Below, one piece after another: positions 26,521 through 37,894 of a stretch of DNA of 64,000 bases. A program made the translations under genes and the position numbers. Source of the DNA: Nomia melanderi (lineage: Eukaryota; Arthropoda; Insecta; Hymenoptera; Halictidae); assembly GCF_051020985.1 (NCBI RefSeq), contig NC_135009.1:10176606-10240605 (forward strand), in the 5' to 3' direction. Numbering within the stretch: the first letter of the stretch is position 1; the number at the start of each line of letters is the position of its first letter. The notes under the pieces were generated by a model. It saw only the letters and a program-made list of their open reading frames with translations. It was not told the origin of the DNA and did no database searches.

Positions 26521-28449
26521 GAATTGTACTTCTTGAACTAATCACAGTGATTTAACCCTCAAGCATAAAATGATTTGGAACTAATAACTCAAATGATAAA
26601 CGTAGAAATAAATTCAGCTCGTTCGGTAATAATAATTTAGAATAGATTATTAACGGAATAGTTCCTTCCCCGCTAATTTCCCACAACTTCCCGAGCACCC
26701 CGTAGATCGAACGTCGCTGGCCGACTCCGCGAACAGACATGTTCCCCGAAAGAGCGGGGCTTTCAGCACGAATCGGCGAGGGGAATGCGATTACCGCATT
26801 CGCGCAGTACGTCTTCTGCATTTCGTAACCCAGACGAAGCTGGAGCGCTCCGACGAATACAGAAAACGCATCCGAGTGACCGGAGGGTTAGGAACCTCGT
26901 CCGGGAGTCGCGCCGCGTCCCGATGCCTGTCCACGTCGCCGGTTCTTACGCAACACTTCGGAAATGGAACGCATGGGATCCGATCGCGGTAACGAATGAG
27001 AACGAAACTGCCGACGTCGAACTCCTCGCCAATTAATGGAAGACGTTTTTACTTATTGACTGAGACCGCGTTCACCTTATTCGTAGATTACGGATTTCCA
27101 CGGGTTCACGGGAAACTAGAATGCAAAATTCCACGAGATGTACACCGTATGAAAATATAGAGAGAATATTCTAAGTCTAATGATTTTTATAATATTCATT
27201 AAGGAATACCTTTTTTACGCAGTAATTCTGTTGTTTGAATTATGTCCTTGATATTTGGAATTTGTGTACTTATCGATGTTCTTTGAGACACGAAGACTGG
27301 CCAGATATTATGAAGTTACATTTGAAGATGCATTTTAATCAAAATAACGACAGTTGATCGAGTAAGGTCGATTGATATTAAGACATTATCTTCCTTCGAA
27401 GATATTTGATTGTAACTTGAAATATAAGAGCCGACAAGATTCATATTTCATAAAGTTAATTAAGAAACATATATGTATTCTTGCAAGAGAAGGTATATTA
27501 ATATGTATTCCAATAAGCAGTTACTATTAATATTATTATTAATCTACATAGAGATCTGTTCAGATGGAAAGAACCAAAAACATAAATTCCTCGACAATCA
27601 ATTAAAAGAATAATTACCTCGAATCCCGATGAAATTTCACCCTTTAAAAGCGGCGCTCCTTCCATGAAGACCTCGCGGTAGCGCAGAGCAAAAGGAAAAG
27701 GGAGAGCCTCGACCCTTCGAAAGCCACAAAAAATAAAGCTGAAGAGAACGACCTTCGGTCCCGACAATCCTCTCCTAATTTCTCCCTCATCCCCTGTGCC
27801 ATAACGATTACTGTTCCCCAGCCGTCCACGAGGATCGAAAGTCGTTCAGCGTAGCGAACGGCGGGCACATCTGGCTCGTGGCCAGCTGACTCCGCGATAG
27901 AGCTCACGACTACACCTCCGCAGACTGGTGGTACACGTGCAACGACCCCGTGATCTTGAACTTGTCGTAATTCTTCGGTCGGCGGACTCGTTCAACGAAA
28001 TACAGGGTGTTTCAGAACGCTCGGCATGGACGTCGGTCGTGAACGTTGGGCGCCACAGTGATTAAAGAAGTTCGTGCTCAGTTTTACTTCGATTTGACGA
28101 TCGAAGATCCGGGATCTTGATTCCTTCTGCTTCGATATTGGATCAAACTGATTGAAAATGAAGTTTCCATATAGACACCGAAAGGTATTACTGTTTGTTC
28201 TTATTCGAGTCGCGAAACATTACTTTTTCCGTTTAATATTTGGCGTTTAGTAGTTTTTAGTATATAATACCGAATGATTCGAACAATGTTTTATTTAAAC
28301 ATTCCAGATTGTGAAAGTCAGACGCAAAGAAAAATGTACAATATCTATAATTTAAGCACTAACCAAGACGAAGTAACAACAGAAAAGATCTCTGCCAGTG
28401 AAAGAAAGCCGACAGACTACAGATAAAAGACAAACAAAGAAGCGAAAGT
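26521..28449. other. intergenic, no gene supported
   Basis: The CpG-rich segment 26640-27040 has a plus-strand frame with coding-like phrases (TKLERSDEYRKRIRVTGG) but no ATG or good splice sites. The rest is AT-rich. Confidence 0.45.
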
Positions 28450-28740
28450 AAAAATAAAACGGACCACTCGAGAAAGCTATTCCCAAGAAGAAGTATCTCG
28501 CACGTCGACGCAAGAAAGGCGATCGAGTACAGAGAAAACAAAACCGTCAGCAGGACAGGAGTAAAAGTGAAACGGAGATTCCATAGTATCCCGTACGCCA
28601 CCGCGATCGTCCAAACAATGGGACACCCAGTACATCCGAGGAAACCATTCCGAAAAAGGAGGATCTCACACGTCGAAAGAAGAAAGGCGGCGGAGTGCAA
28701 AGAAATGGCGAACGGCCGGAGATAAAAGCCAAGTGGGAGG
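28450..28740 (+). repeat. diverged duplication in purine-rich DNA
   Basis: cattcc or tattcc, then a purine-rich run, atctc-g/a-cacgtcga and agaaaggcg at about 28480-28540 recurs at 28646-28710. It gives the minus-strand frame across it (167 codons) an internal STCEILL repeat. Confidence 0.6.
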
Positions 28741-31583
28741 CAAAAAACGGAAAAAGAAGTGAAAAAGGAGGACGACGATGGGCAGAGGGAGATAGAAAGA
28801 GAAAAGCGGAGAGGCAGCGAGAGGCCGTTGAAAATGAAAAGGGGTAGAAAAGCGACGGACACGCGCGATTTTAATTGCTACCAGGAAACGGCGGCGCTCT
28901 GTTGGCCTCGCGAACACATACGCACGGTCCTTCATGCGTGTCAGGATCTGGCCGGATCTACGCGCAAGTGCTTTGCCTCGGTGTGCTCCTAGCTCCTCTA
29001 AACTAGCCGTACAGGCTAGATTTTAGATTCACGGGAGGACGCGTGCGCGATTCCTTTATGCCGGCGCACGCCGCGGCGGCCAGCTCCGGCTGTCTTCTTC
29101 CCTTTCTCTCTCTCTCTCTCTCTCGCTCGTTCCTTCTCCTTCTTTAATACACACGCGGCTTTATACCCCTGTCGGACGAGTGCAGGACTGCTCCGCGAAT
29201 GCGATTACGTGCTCCTATAAACGTAATGTCCCGGGCAACCGGCGATACCAGCGGTGTACTACCTGCTCCGCGGGAAATCGCGGCGAGCCCGCTCCGACGT
29301 GCGGTTCGTTCGTTCCGCTTAATTGAAATGAATTATACGCAGCTTATTAAGAGTTCCCGAACGCAACTTTGGCCACTTCTGTTTCGCCACTTGCCGTGCC
29401 TCCCCACTGGGGCAGCTTCAGAAGTTCGGTTTTATCTTCGGCGCTGCGTGTTAAGTTAGAGGTCTGGATTTTAAACCGTTCGCTGTTGATCGCGAACGCG
29501 CTCTTGGTTGGAGCACTTAAGGTGTACGAGTATCTTCGTTGTATTTGAAAGGTATCTTAACGTAAGGCAACATGGACTGCGAATGAGAATCAGTGTATAT
29601 TTTATGCTGGATGTGTTTAGATAGGGTTTTACTTACTCGTTGTTACGAAAGAGTAAGTAATATTGTTTAGTTCTTTAACTTTATTAACTCCTTGCTTATG
29701 ATTCCTTTCGTGCGTTGGAATTATTTTGTCATTAATAACCTACGAAGAATTCTGTATTTCCTATAGAGATACCCAGATTGTCCAGAGTCTTGCTTCAGTT
29801 GAATAATTCGAATTCTCAGATACCTCGGAACACGATGAAATTTCACGAACATCTCGACAGACTTCTTCTCAAGCCTCTAATCATCTCCACGATTAATGTC
29901 CAATTCAAATGAGATGATCAGTATTACACGACATTTTCATCGGTCACAGCTTGCCGATCCATCGCGCACAGTCCCATCGAATCGGCTGCGAAGCCACAGA
30001 GGACGTGGTCAACGAATGTACCGTTCCCGCGCGCATCAGATTTTCCGGGGCTGGGACCGGTCAGATCTAAGGCTTCCTAATCGTGGTTATCTGTCAACGA
30101 ATCGGGCCACGTAGCTGCACGTGTCCCGTGCACGCCGTTTTTCACGACGGAAGCGCGCCCGCGGACGCAGACGCTACGAGGGATCCGCCGCGGCTCAGCG
30201 TCAGAAACGCCGCGCTGCATGTCCGTCTATGGGCTCTCTCGGATCCACCCGTGATAACTCGCCGCGAGAGTTATGCGGTAGCCGCCGCGAGATAACATAA
30301 ACTCGCGCGTTATCTGATCAGACAATGCATCTGGTGATTTGTGGACTCACGAATGAGGTGACCTGCATACCGAGATACCTCGTACCGTCTCTCGCGCTCC
30401 CCTACTTTCGTTCGCTCCTCCTCGCTCCCCCGCCTTCCTTCCTTCGCCCCGTTCCTCTTTGCCCTGTCCAGGACACTGTCCATGGAACCAGTCCGTTCAT
30501 TTCGCGTGTTAATGCTTCCCTGATCTGCATAGTCGCGCGACTCGTTTCCTCTTTCCGGGTGAAACGGAACGGGTCGAACGGTTGCTCGGTCACGTTACGA
30601 AATAATCGTGTTACACGGGACGGCGTGTTACACGGCTGCAGCTCGGCGGTAATAAATCAGAGTCGCTCGAGAAAGAGTTGCGATCCGGAAATGATTGGAT
30701 TATCTTTAGATTCGGAGTGCGCGGGGCGAAGGAAAGGGTTTGAAAATATCGAACTCGGAACGTATAATGATTTCTATGTAAAATTCGTTCAGTTCGAACG
30801 TATTGAAACGATGAGGGAAATCTCTGTTGCAGTTTCCAGAAGAAAGAACTGTGAGGAATGCATTTATACGAGAAATATTCGATCACTGTTGTTAACCAAT
30901 CAGCTGTTATACCTCTTTGAAAAGTTGTACCTAAAATGTATCACGAGAAGTTAGCTCGCTATTTCTTCGTTACAAGTATACCGCTCGAGAACAGCTAACA
31001 GGTTAAGCGCACGTCGCTGAATTCAACGGAATTAGAATCCTATTCTTAAGGATAAAACACGAAGTACCTCAGCCAACAGCTACACAGAAGGTTGACGTTA
31101 ATCCAAGCGTATCGTCTATTCCAGCGCACAAGGCGCCTCGTCATCGACGTCGCAAGAAGAGCGCGAGAAACGTCTGAGTCTGAAATATACAACGATGCTC
31201 GAGCAACTCGAAAACAGGATTCCAACGGAAAAGTTGTCGTTGCACGCGTTCTCCTCATATTTTCGCGTAAAGTCAGCCTCCCCGATTGAATCGGCAATTG
31301 CAATTTAGCGAACAACGACCAGCGTGGCATCGGGGTTCGTTAACATAGCTGAAATTTCCGCAGAAGGGTTCCGTAAGAAGAGCGCATCGGCGCAGCTATC
31401 ATACGAACGCAGCGCGAGGGTTAAACGTAATCCCTATCCGGACTGAGCAACATCGTGGGACATATATCGGCGAATGTTAAGAGGGGTCCGTTCCGAGCGT
31501 ACCCCCGGGGCCCACGGTGCACGTAGTATAGCGCACGTAGGTACGTGGCACGCCGCTGGTGGGAATACAGCGTGGGTACTTAC
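28741..31583. other. intergenic, CpG-rich in part
   Basis: Contains a CT tract at 29102-29125 and a 209-codon plus-strand frame at 30325-30954. That frame starts in Leu/Pro-rich sequence, has no recognisable domain and overlaps minus-strand frames. No gene is supported. Confidence 0.45.
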
Positions 31584-31760
31584 CTTTAGCCGAGGCAGCC
31601 GATCGCCTTTCTCAGAATTAGATAAGTCCCTTTATTGGTGATCGGATCACAGCAGCAACCAGCAGCACCGGTAGCGGCAGCAAGTTCAAGGTTGGCTGGT
31701 TAAAAATAACCAGCTTGGCGTACTCTCGCTCGCTGCGGAGGACTCGGCCGCTGCAGTCCT
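31584..31760 (-). other. possible 5' untranslated exon with consensus donor
   Basis: The minus strand reads ggctaaag followed by gtaagtaccc, a near-perfect splice donor, downstream of a GC-rich CAG/CTG-containing stretch. A ten-base match of this quality is uncommon by chance. No start codon with a convincing frame accompanies it, so a non-coding first exon is the best reading. Confidence 0.2.
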
Positions 31761-33619
31761 ATGGCGGCTGCTAAAGTCGACCGGAAATCTACTGTCCGCT
31801 GCTGCGAACACTGGCTTACCCTTGCCTCCAGGTTCAATCTCGCCCGATAATGGCTCCAGCTTTCGGCTTCGCAGTCTTCGGACGGTCTAATCTTATCGCG
31901 CCGATGATCCGTCATCGGCGGATGGAAAAGAGCATTCGAATGATCGATGCGCCCTCGGCAGACCCGGCAGATCGTTCGAGGATTTACCGAGTTGTCTCTG
32001 GGAAAATCATTTTCTTGATTGTTAGACGAATCGGGTGGGGATCTGGCGTAATGTTTGACAGCGGATGAGAATGTTTGTCTCATCGACTGTCATTTACGAC
32101 TGCTCGCGTTTCACCGGGACATCTTTTGTTCGATAGAGGTGAGCAGTGTATCTTTTTAGGGGATAAATTGCTTTACTCTTCCGACATCAAACGTTTGTTT
32201 CCTTTCTACAATCCGACCGAAGGAAATGAACGAACGTTTCACTCGACGAATGTTTTCCGAGATAGTTCACGAGTGCTGTCTACTTTCACGTAAACGGTGA
32301 ACTGCGATATTCGGGAATCGGTATTTTGGGATTACCTTTAAAACCGATGAACGATTGGAATCCTCTCCAATTTCACGCGAACAATGTTATGCAACAGTGT
32401 AAACAAAATCCCAGAAGCAAATAGCAAAAAGCGATCGATTCAGCGTAGAATGACTATGTTTCCAGCGATTTCCAGCACTCGCGTCGAATCAGCGTTTCCT
32501 ACGCTGCTCCCTGCGCGATTCTCACACTGATCGACTGTGACTAATGTGTCATGACGTATGTTGATTCTAAATCGATTGGTTAACGGAGCGACGGCCGGCC
32601 AAGCTAGCCAGGTGATCCAGACAAAGTTGCGCGGCAAGATAAATCATGTGTGAACGAGGTGAATTGAGCGATTGGAGGGCCGCAGCGATTGGCTCCGGTA
32701 ACGGTACCGGCCACTCGCGCCCATCTTTCGCTTGTCTATCGTCCCGGCTGGAACTAGGATTGTGCATTTCAGCTGGCTGGAATGTAGTTTGATGCGTTAT
32801 GACGTAACTGTTCGGCCGTTTACCGACAATGTTACACGCCGGACTGACGCGATACTCGTAATATAGGAGCCCAGTGAACGCACGCGTTGCGCGCGCGGCG
32901 ATTTGCATCGAAAAACGCCGGAGACAGGATGCGCAATTTTCGCGGCGTGGAATGCGGCTTGATCGATACGTTAAGATCCCGTGCAACATTTAATGCCGCG
33001 ATCACAGGTGATTACCGTAATTGCCCGATGACTATAATGATGGTCCATCTCTTCTTTCTTTTAAAACGGCAAAATGGTAATTCCGCGGATCGCGACCCGC
33101 AAGATGGAACGCTTATTTAGATCGTACGCGTTCCGGCGATACCACTCCGCAGAATCACGGCGAGACCGGACTATTCTAAGTTACAGGTTCGGTGAATAAT
33201 TATGCGTATGTGTACGTAATAATTTGTGAAAACATGTATTTTTTGTCGGTGAAAAATGTTGGTATTTATTTATTGATTTTTACTGTTCGTTCGGAGAGCC
33301 CGACCTTGTGCTCCTCCGTTTCTAGTTAGTGGCTGGATCTCGTTTAATAACGCCGTGGTTATAATGTGCTTTCAGGATTAATACTATTAAATTTTACTAA
33401 TAAAAAATACAACGATGTTCTAGTAGCCTAAGATTGTCTTATATAACTTTTATAAGATTAATGACAGGGGGAATTGTTCTACGATCGATGTCGGGCAGGG
33501 ATTTCAGAGGTACACAGGGTGAGTTTAATTTGTTCGCTTAGACAGTATATTGTTATTTAATATATGAATTGAATTTAAGATTCAAATCAGGGAACTGTAT
33601 TAGTGACTTCACGATTAAC
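31761..33619. other. intergenic, no gene supported
   Basis: CpG-rich to 33200 with frames on both strands, then AT-rich. Nothing recognisable. Confidence 0.45.
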
Positions 33620-33689
33620 ATTGCCATTGCTATTTAATTATTTAATTAATTATTATTCAATTATTTCCTAATTAAATAGCAATGGTAAT
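33620..33689. repeat. hairpin with 21-bp perfect arms
   Basis: attgccattgctatttaatta (33620-33640) and its exact complement (33669-33689) surround a 28-base AT-rich loop. Confidence 0.85.
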
Positions 33690-33882
33690 TTATTTTTATT
33701 CGCGGCCAGTGTTCATTGTTTCTGTACTCACAGAAACGTATCAATTAATTTAAAAAAAAACTCAGAATAGTCCCAAAGCTATACACACAATAACTATAAA
33801 CTGATTATATCTGTTCCGGCACGGTTTATTTGGTTGAGACACAGTGCGTAAAAATTTATGGTATGACCAATTATGATCGCTC

Positions 33883-34089
33883 ATGTCTAAACACAGTGTA
33901 AGTAAATTTTGGAAGCGTTTTATTGCTAGCTGCATTTCTACATCCGATGTCATAAATGACCAGCAGCTGACATATCATAAAAAAACGGCAGCTCAACCAC
34001 TTAAACCCCGAGCGCACAGCCACCGGTACCCTTGCAGGTCAGAAGGGACGACGTATCCCTTACCTCCACTACAAGTAAAATGGGCGTAG
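33883..34089 (+). pseudogene. short ATG-initiated frame upstream of the 34196 frame
   Basis: A 68-codon frame starting MSKHSVSKFWKRFIASCI lies about 105 nt before the 198-codon frame and ends TAG at 34087-34089. Its composition, with a basic Lys/Arg/His middle and a Pro-rich end, is protein-like. It could be the separated 5' part of the same captured gene, cut off by stops between 34089 and 34195. This is inference from position and composition only. Confidence 0.2.
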
Positions 34090-34195
34090 GCTAAAAACTG
34101 TAATTAGCAACACCCCGATCGTTTAGCCTTCTGATTTGTCACTAAGGTCACCGCCCTATATCAGTATTTTTATACATATAGGGAGACATTGGTAG

Positions 34196-34792
34196 AGACA
34201 TGGATACAGACATATAGACAAACACAAGTTCATTACTAATCACGCTGTACCCACTGGACAACACACATACTTCAACTTTGTATACACATACACGCTCCTT
34301 TCACTCGTTATTCAACAAATACAGTCCACTTTCGAACGAGAAAAGGGGAAGCCTTTTCTCATCATCACAACTATTTCACACAAGGTTAATCCGGCGTGTG
34401 AAAGTGTTACGCCACGTCCACTAATACTGCCTGGACAGCGTGCACGAACATTTTCGAGATCACTTTCCCAGCGCCTAATTCAAGTTAGAAACAAAGGAGT
34501 ACCATCTATAATAGCAAACTTCTCTAGACTAATGACTGCATCATCCGATGCTCTTATGCCTCTGACGTTAGTTGCAACAGGAGATGTTTTACACGATGAC
34601 CACCGGGGACACATAAATGCATTCATTTCATGGCATGCACGACCATTGATTGAAGAAATAATTACCAATCCATGGGCTCTAACCTATGGAGCTCGAGATG
34701 CAGATCAAATAATGGCGAGGACTTATGGAGAGTTAGTTGGTGTATCCAATGCTAGAAATCTGACAACAGTCGGGGATAGAGAGCGAGCATGA
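34196..34792 (+). pseudogene. 198-codon open frame, probably captured viral or mobile-element coding sequence
   Basis: A frame without stops runs from just after TAG (34193-34195) to TGA at 34790-34792. The first in-frame ATG is only at 34532, so a 5' part is missing or lies in another exon. The product looks like real globular protein: phrases such as VIQQIQSTFEREKGKPF, SLSQRLIQVRNKGVPSIIAN, LVATGDVLHDDHRGHINAF and NPWALTYGARDADQIMARTY. Codon use is AT-leaning and unlike the CpG-rich islands nearby. I cannot name the family with certainty. The style, isolation and lack of host gene structure suggest an endogenised RNA-virus structural (nucleoprotein-like) gene or a retroelement gag. The first 244 nt recur downstream at 34817-35050 as a degraded copy. 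No neighbour suggests expression. Confidence 0.45.
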
Positions 34793-34816
34793 GTGAAGAT
34801 TATCCGCGTATTAAGA

Positions 34817-35050
34817 CAGACATATAGACAACACAAGTTCATTACTAATCACGCTGTACTCACTGGACAACACACTTCAACTTTGTATATACATACACAC
34901 TCCTTTCACTCGTTATTCAACAAATACAGTCTACTTTCGAACGAGAAAAGGGGAAGCCTTTTCTCATCATCACAACTATTTCACACAAGGTTAATCCGGC
35001 GTGTGAAAGTGTCACGTCCACTAATACTGCCCGGACAGCGTGCACGAACA
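34817..35050 (+). repeat. degraded direct duplicate of 34207-34450
   Basis: Both copies share cagacatatagaca at the start and gacagcgtgcacgaaca at the end and are highly similar between. The second copy lacks one base near its start, four bases (cata) soon after and five bases (tacgc) near its end, so its reading frame is broken. The copies are spaced about 610 nt apart, and the sequence after the second copy diverges abruptly. Ends do not show the TG...CA of long terminal repeats, so a tandem segmental duplication with later divergence is favoured over an LTR pair. Confidence 0.8.
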
Positions 35051-35240
35051 ATATCGTTGACTTCATTCACAAATCCAAGACAAAGCGAACAAATTCTTTT
35101 ATCAATTCACCCTGTACACCGTCAGACAATAATACAAAGTACACACGGGTTCAACAGCGATACCGTCAACGTCATCTTTTATTGAATAATCAAAGTGGTA
35201 ACACTATAGTAGCGACATTCCTCGTAACTGTAATAAATGA

Positions 35241-35372
35241 TTAGCCTAGAAACTCTACCGACGCGTTGTCGTCGTCGTCGTCACCGTCGTCCTCGTCGTC
35301 GTTACCGTCATCGCCACCGTTAAGGATCGTCGTACCGCCAAAATTCGCTTCCTGAGTCGGGATACAAACCAT
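35241..35372 (-). CDS. short acidic reading frame, possible terminal exon
   Basis: On the minus strand, ATG (35370-35372) opens MVCIPTQEANFGGTTILNGG, followed by an Asp/Asn/Gly-rich run (DDGNDDEDDGDDDDD), NASVEFLG and TAA. A splice acceptor (cccgactcag) sits after codon 7, so a terminal exon 35241-35351 is the alternative. Acidic C-termini are common, but a GAC/GAT trinucleotide tract can create such a frame by chance, and the opposite strand is the matching GTC repeat. Unknown function. Confidence 0.25.
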   Translation of the reverse strand: MVCIPTQEANFGGTTILNGGDDGNDDEDDGDDDDDNASVEFLG

Positions 35373-35713
35373 TTTTTATTTTTTTTTAATTCCGCTCGAA
35401 TTAAATCGCTGTTGCGCATGGTATCACCAAATAGATCGCCGATTTTCATGCGAGACACGATAAATTTGAAATTGCGAAATTGCGCGTCACGCGACCAATT
35501 TTGAGAATAATATTTAAAATATCCAAACCGTGATGCTTTTTATATTGTTCCTTGGAAAGAGAAAAACAATTTTCTATTGTAATTCTGTTCTAGTTGTATT
35601 CTTAAGATTTCGAATCTTCTTAGCATAAAAATCCGCAGTCTAATCATTAAGAGCCACAGAATAAAATCGGTGTGTTGACGAGCGTATGAGTGTGTGTACG
35701 TGTTACCTCGTAT

Positions 35714-35749
35714 TTAATAATAATAATTATACTACCAATAATAATAATA

Positions 35750-35815
<66 letters not shown>
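35714..35815 (+). repeat. (AAT)n microsatellite
   Basis: Nearly uninterrupted aat units from 35737, with a looser start from 35714. Confidence 0.95.
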
Positions 35816-37618
35816 TATAACTAGTATGTACTTATAGGTACACTTATTGTGTAAAGTGATCCCGGAAGCAGCGACCACGAGGTACCCCCATCCGGGACGT
35901 ATAAATCGCGACGTCGACGCTCATCGTCGACGCAATTACATTCTACGGTTATTTCGTCTATCTATCGTCAGGCGGTTCGATTGATCTTATTTTTTTATTT
36001 CTCATAGATTTTTCTCGTTTCTCACGTGGCCAGCTTAGAATCAGTCGAAACAATGCAAGCTTCTCCGAGCCCATAGAATGTCCCCTTCCTCTTCGCGAGT
36101 AATGCTACGCGATTGAAGAGTTACGGAACAGTATCCGTTAATGAACGGTCGAACGCCGTTCCTCGTGTATAAATGTCGATACAAATGTTTGTTACAATAA
36201 GAAATATTTGTTTTCCGCAGCGAGGGAAGAATCAGAATGTCTTCGTCGAAGGAACTTCGAGCTGACGGATCGTTCGAAGGTTAAAGTGGAATTTATTCGT
36301 TCGTGTAAAAGTTTCGAGGAGTCTCTTAAAATTAAGCGATAAACGGTAAATTCCTCTCGTTCCGAAGGGAAAGTGTGAAGGTTCGTCTAGACGTGAGAAG
36401 ATTCAAGGAATAAATTGAATAAACGATTGAACGCCGGGTAATATTATCTCGTGTATATTTTGATTAAAAAAAGAAAGAAAGAAGTTTCTCGTTAATAGAT
36501 GCTCCTTAGAACAAAGATACCATAAAACGTTCGTCATTGCGTGCTCGTGGTTACCGAGCAGGGTTATTGCTTTCGGAACAATCGAAGTTTGCTATCGGTC
36601 TGGCTCGTGAAGGAACAGCTTCGAAGATCAACAAGTTCGGAATAGTTGAGCGTGAGAATTACAAATGGATTATAAGAAAGTTCCATGCGTTGCGTTCTAA
36701 AAATATTCTACTTATATCCTAGGTGCCATTTCTGTGTTGCCGTGTTTTCTTTTCCCTTTTCTCGTCTTTCTTAGGAATCTCGAGATGTATCGTGAAACTC
36801 GACTTCTTCCTTCCAGTTCCCGTGAACTGCCATCGACGGCGGTGATCGATCGTCGTCCCGTTAGAATTTAAACGGCAGATCGTTACGTCGCCGAGCTGAT
36901 TCCATCGTATCGCATTGAACGAACTCGTCCTCGGTGTCGGACCGATGGAAACGCCGCGACCACGCCGCGTTATTGCACTATTGCGACTATTGCAACTATT
37001 GCGATGGGGAATCGACGTGGCATCGGTAGATCCGGCATGAACGGTACACAGGGAAGAGTGTGATAATTGCGTCGCGGACCTCGTCGCGATCGTTCCCATC
37101 GAGTTGCTCAAGATACACGACTGATTCTAGCTGACTGTCGCTTTCTTTCACTCTCCTCGTGTTCTCCCTCGTGTGCTCGTGACGCAAAATCGATCTGGAG
37201 CCAGCGTTGTAAAAATCAGCCAGCCTGGAGCCTTAAAAGCTGTACCCACGACTCGAGCTTTAAGAATACAAACTTTGGACCGCAAAAATTCATCTTCAAT
37301 GCTGGAGTCTTTATGGTTGAAGATATTACGAAGAGAGTTAACGAATTAGTGAAGATTATACTAACGGTGTGCGAAGTTAATATTACAGCAAACGGCACGA
37401 TGTTTCGAGCATGAAGACTTTAGCGTTGAAAATTTGAGGAATCTTGACCATTGCCTTATAACATTGTGTCAGGCTTGTCATGAAGATTTTAAAGTAAATT
37501 AGACAAATTTGAATGTTGTTTTGTTTGTTTGAATATAAGTTGAATATTAGTTTTTTTGTTATTAACCTGTGGAGTAAACGCAGACAGAATAAGTATGGAA
37601 TTCTGTTGTTGTTTTTAA
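35816..37618. other. intergenic, no gene supported
   Basis: The minus strand at 36996-37187 has a 63-codon frame with protein-like phrases (ESVVYLEQLDGNDRDEVRDA) but no ATG start or clear splice sites; noted only. Confidence 0.4.
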
Positions 37619-37894
37619 CCCCTTGCCCTACAACGAGTGAGACTCGTGGTGAAGATTTTCAACTTGATTCAACAAATATATATATAGCACTCAGTTCATT
37701 CGAATTCGAAGTAAATATTATTACTCTATAATCAACTATTATACTTAAAAGGAAATATAGGTATAACATATAATTAGAATGTATCGATCAGAGTTGAGAA
37801 AGACATCATAGGCCAAGGGTTTACGAATTATTAAGTTTTCAATTATTAATTAAGTTATTCAGCACAGTTGCGAAAGAACTCATAGGACAAGGGG
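37619..37894 (+). mobile_element. family E element (E3)
   Basis: TTAA at 37615-37618, then ccccttgccctacaacgag; ends cataggacaagggg followed by TTGA. CCCC/GGGG ends next to TTAA resemble piggyBac-type termini. Confidence 0.75.

Noticed and set aside
26785..27036. Plus-strand exon in the 26.8 kb CpG-rich block
   Set aside because: One frame has coding-like phrases but there is no ATG, no good acceptor or donor, and the alternative frame is equally open.
28359..28862. 167-codon hydrophobic minus-strand frame resembling a membrane protein
   Set aside because: The hydrophobic Leu/Phe/Ser runs follow from translating the complement of purine-rich DNA, and its repeat is a DNA duplication.
30325..30954. 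209-codon plus-strand frame
   Set aside because: Composition changes abruptly along its length, there is no family motif, and minus-strand frames overlap it; consistent with chance.
34207..35050. LTR retrotransposon with 240-bp LTRs
   Set aside because: The direct repeats lack TG...CA ends, no primer-binding site or target duplication was seen, and the repeat itself is part of the reading frame.
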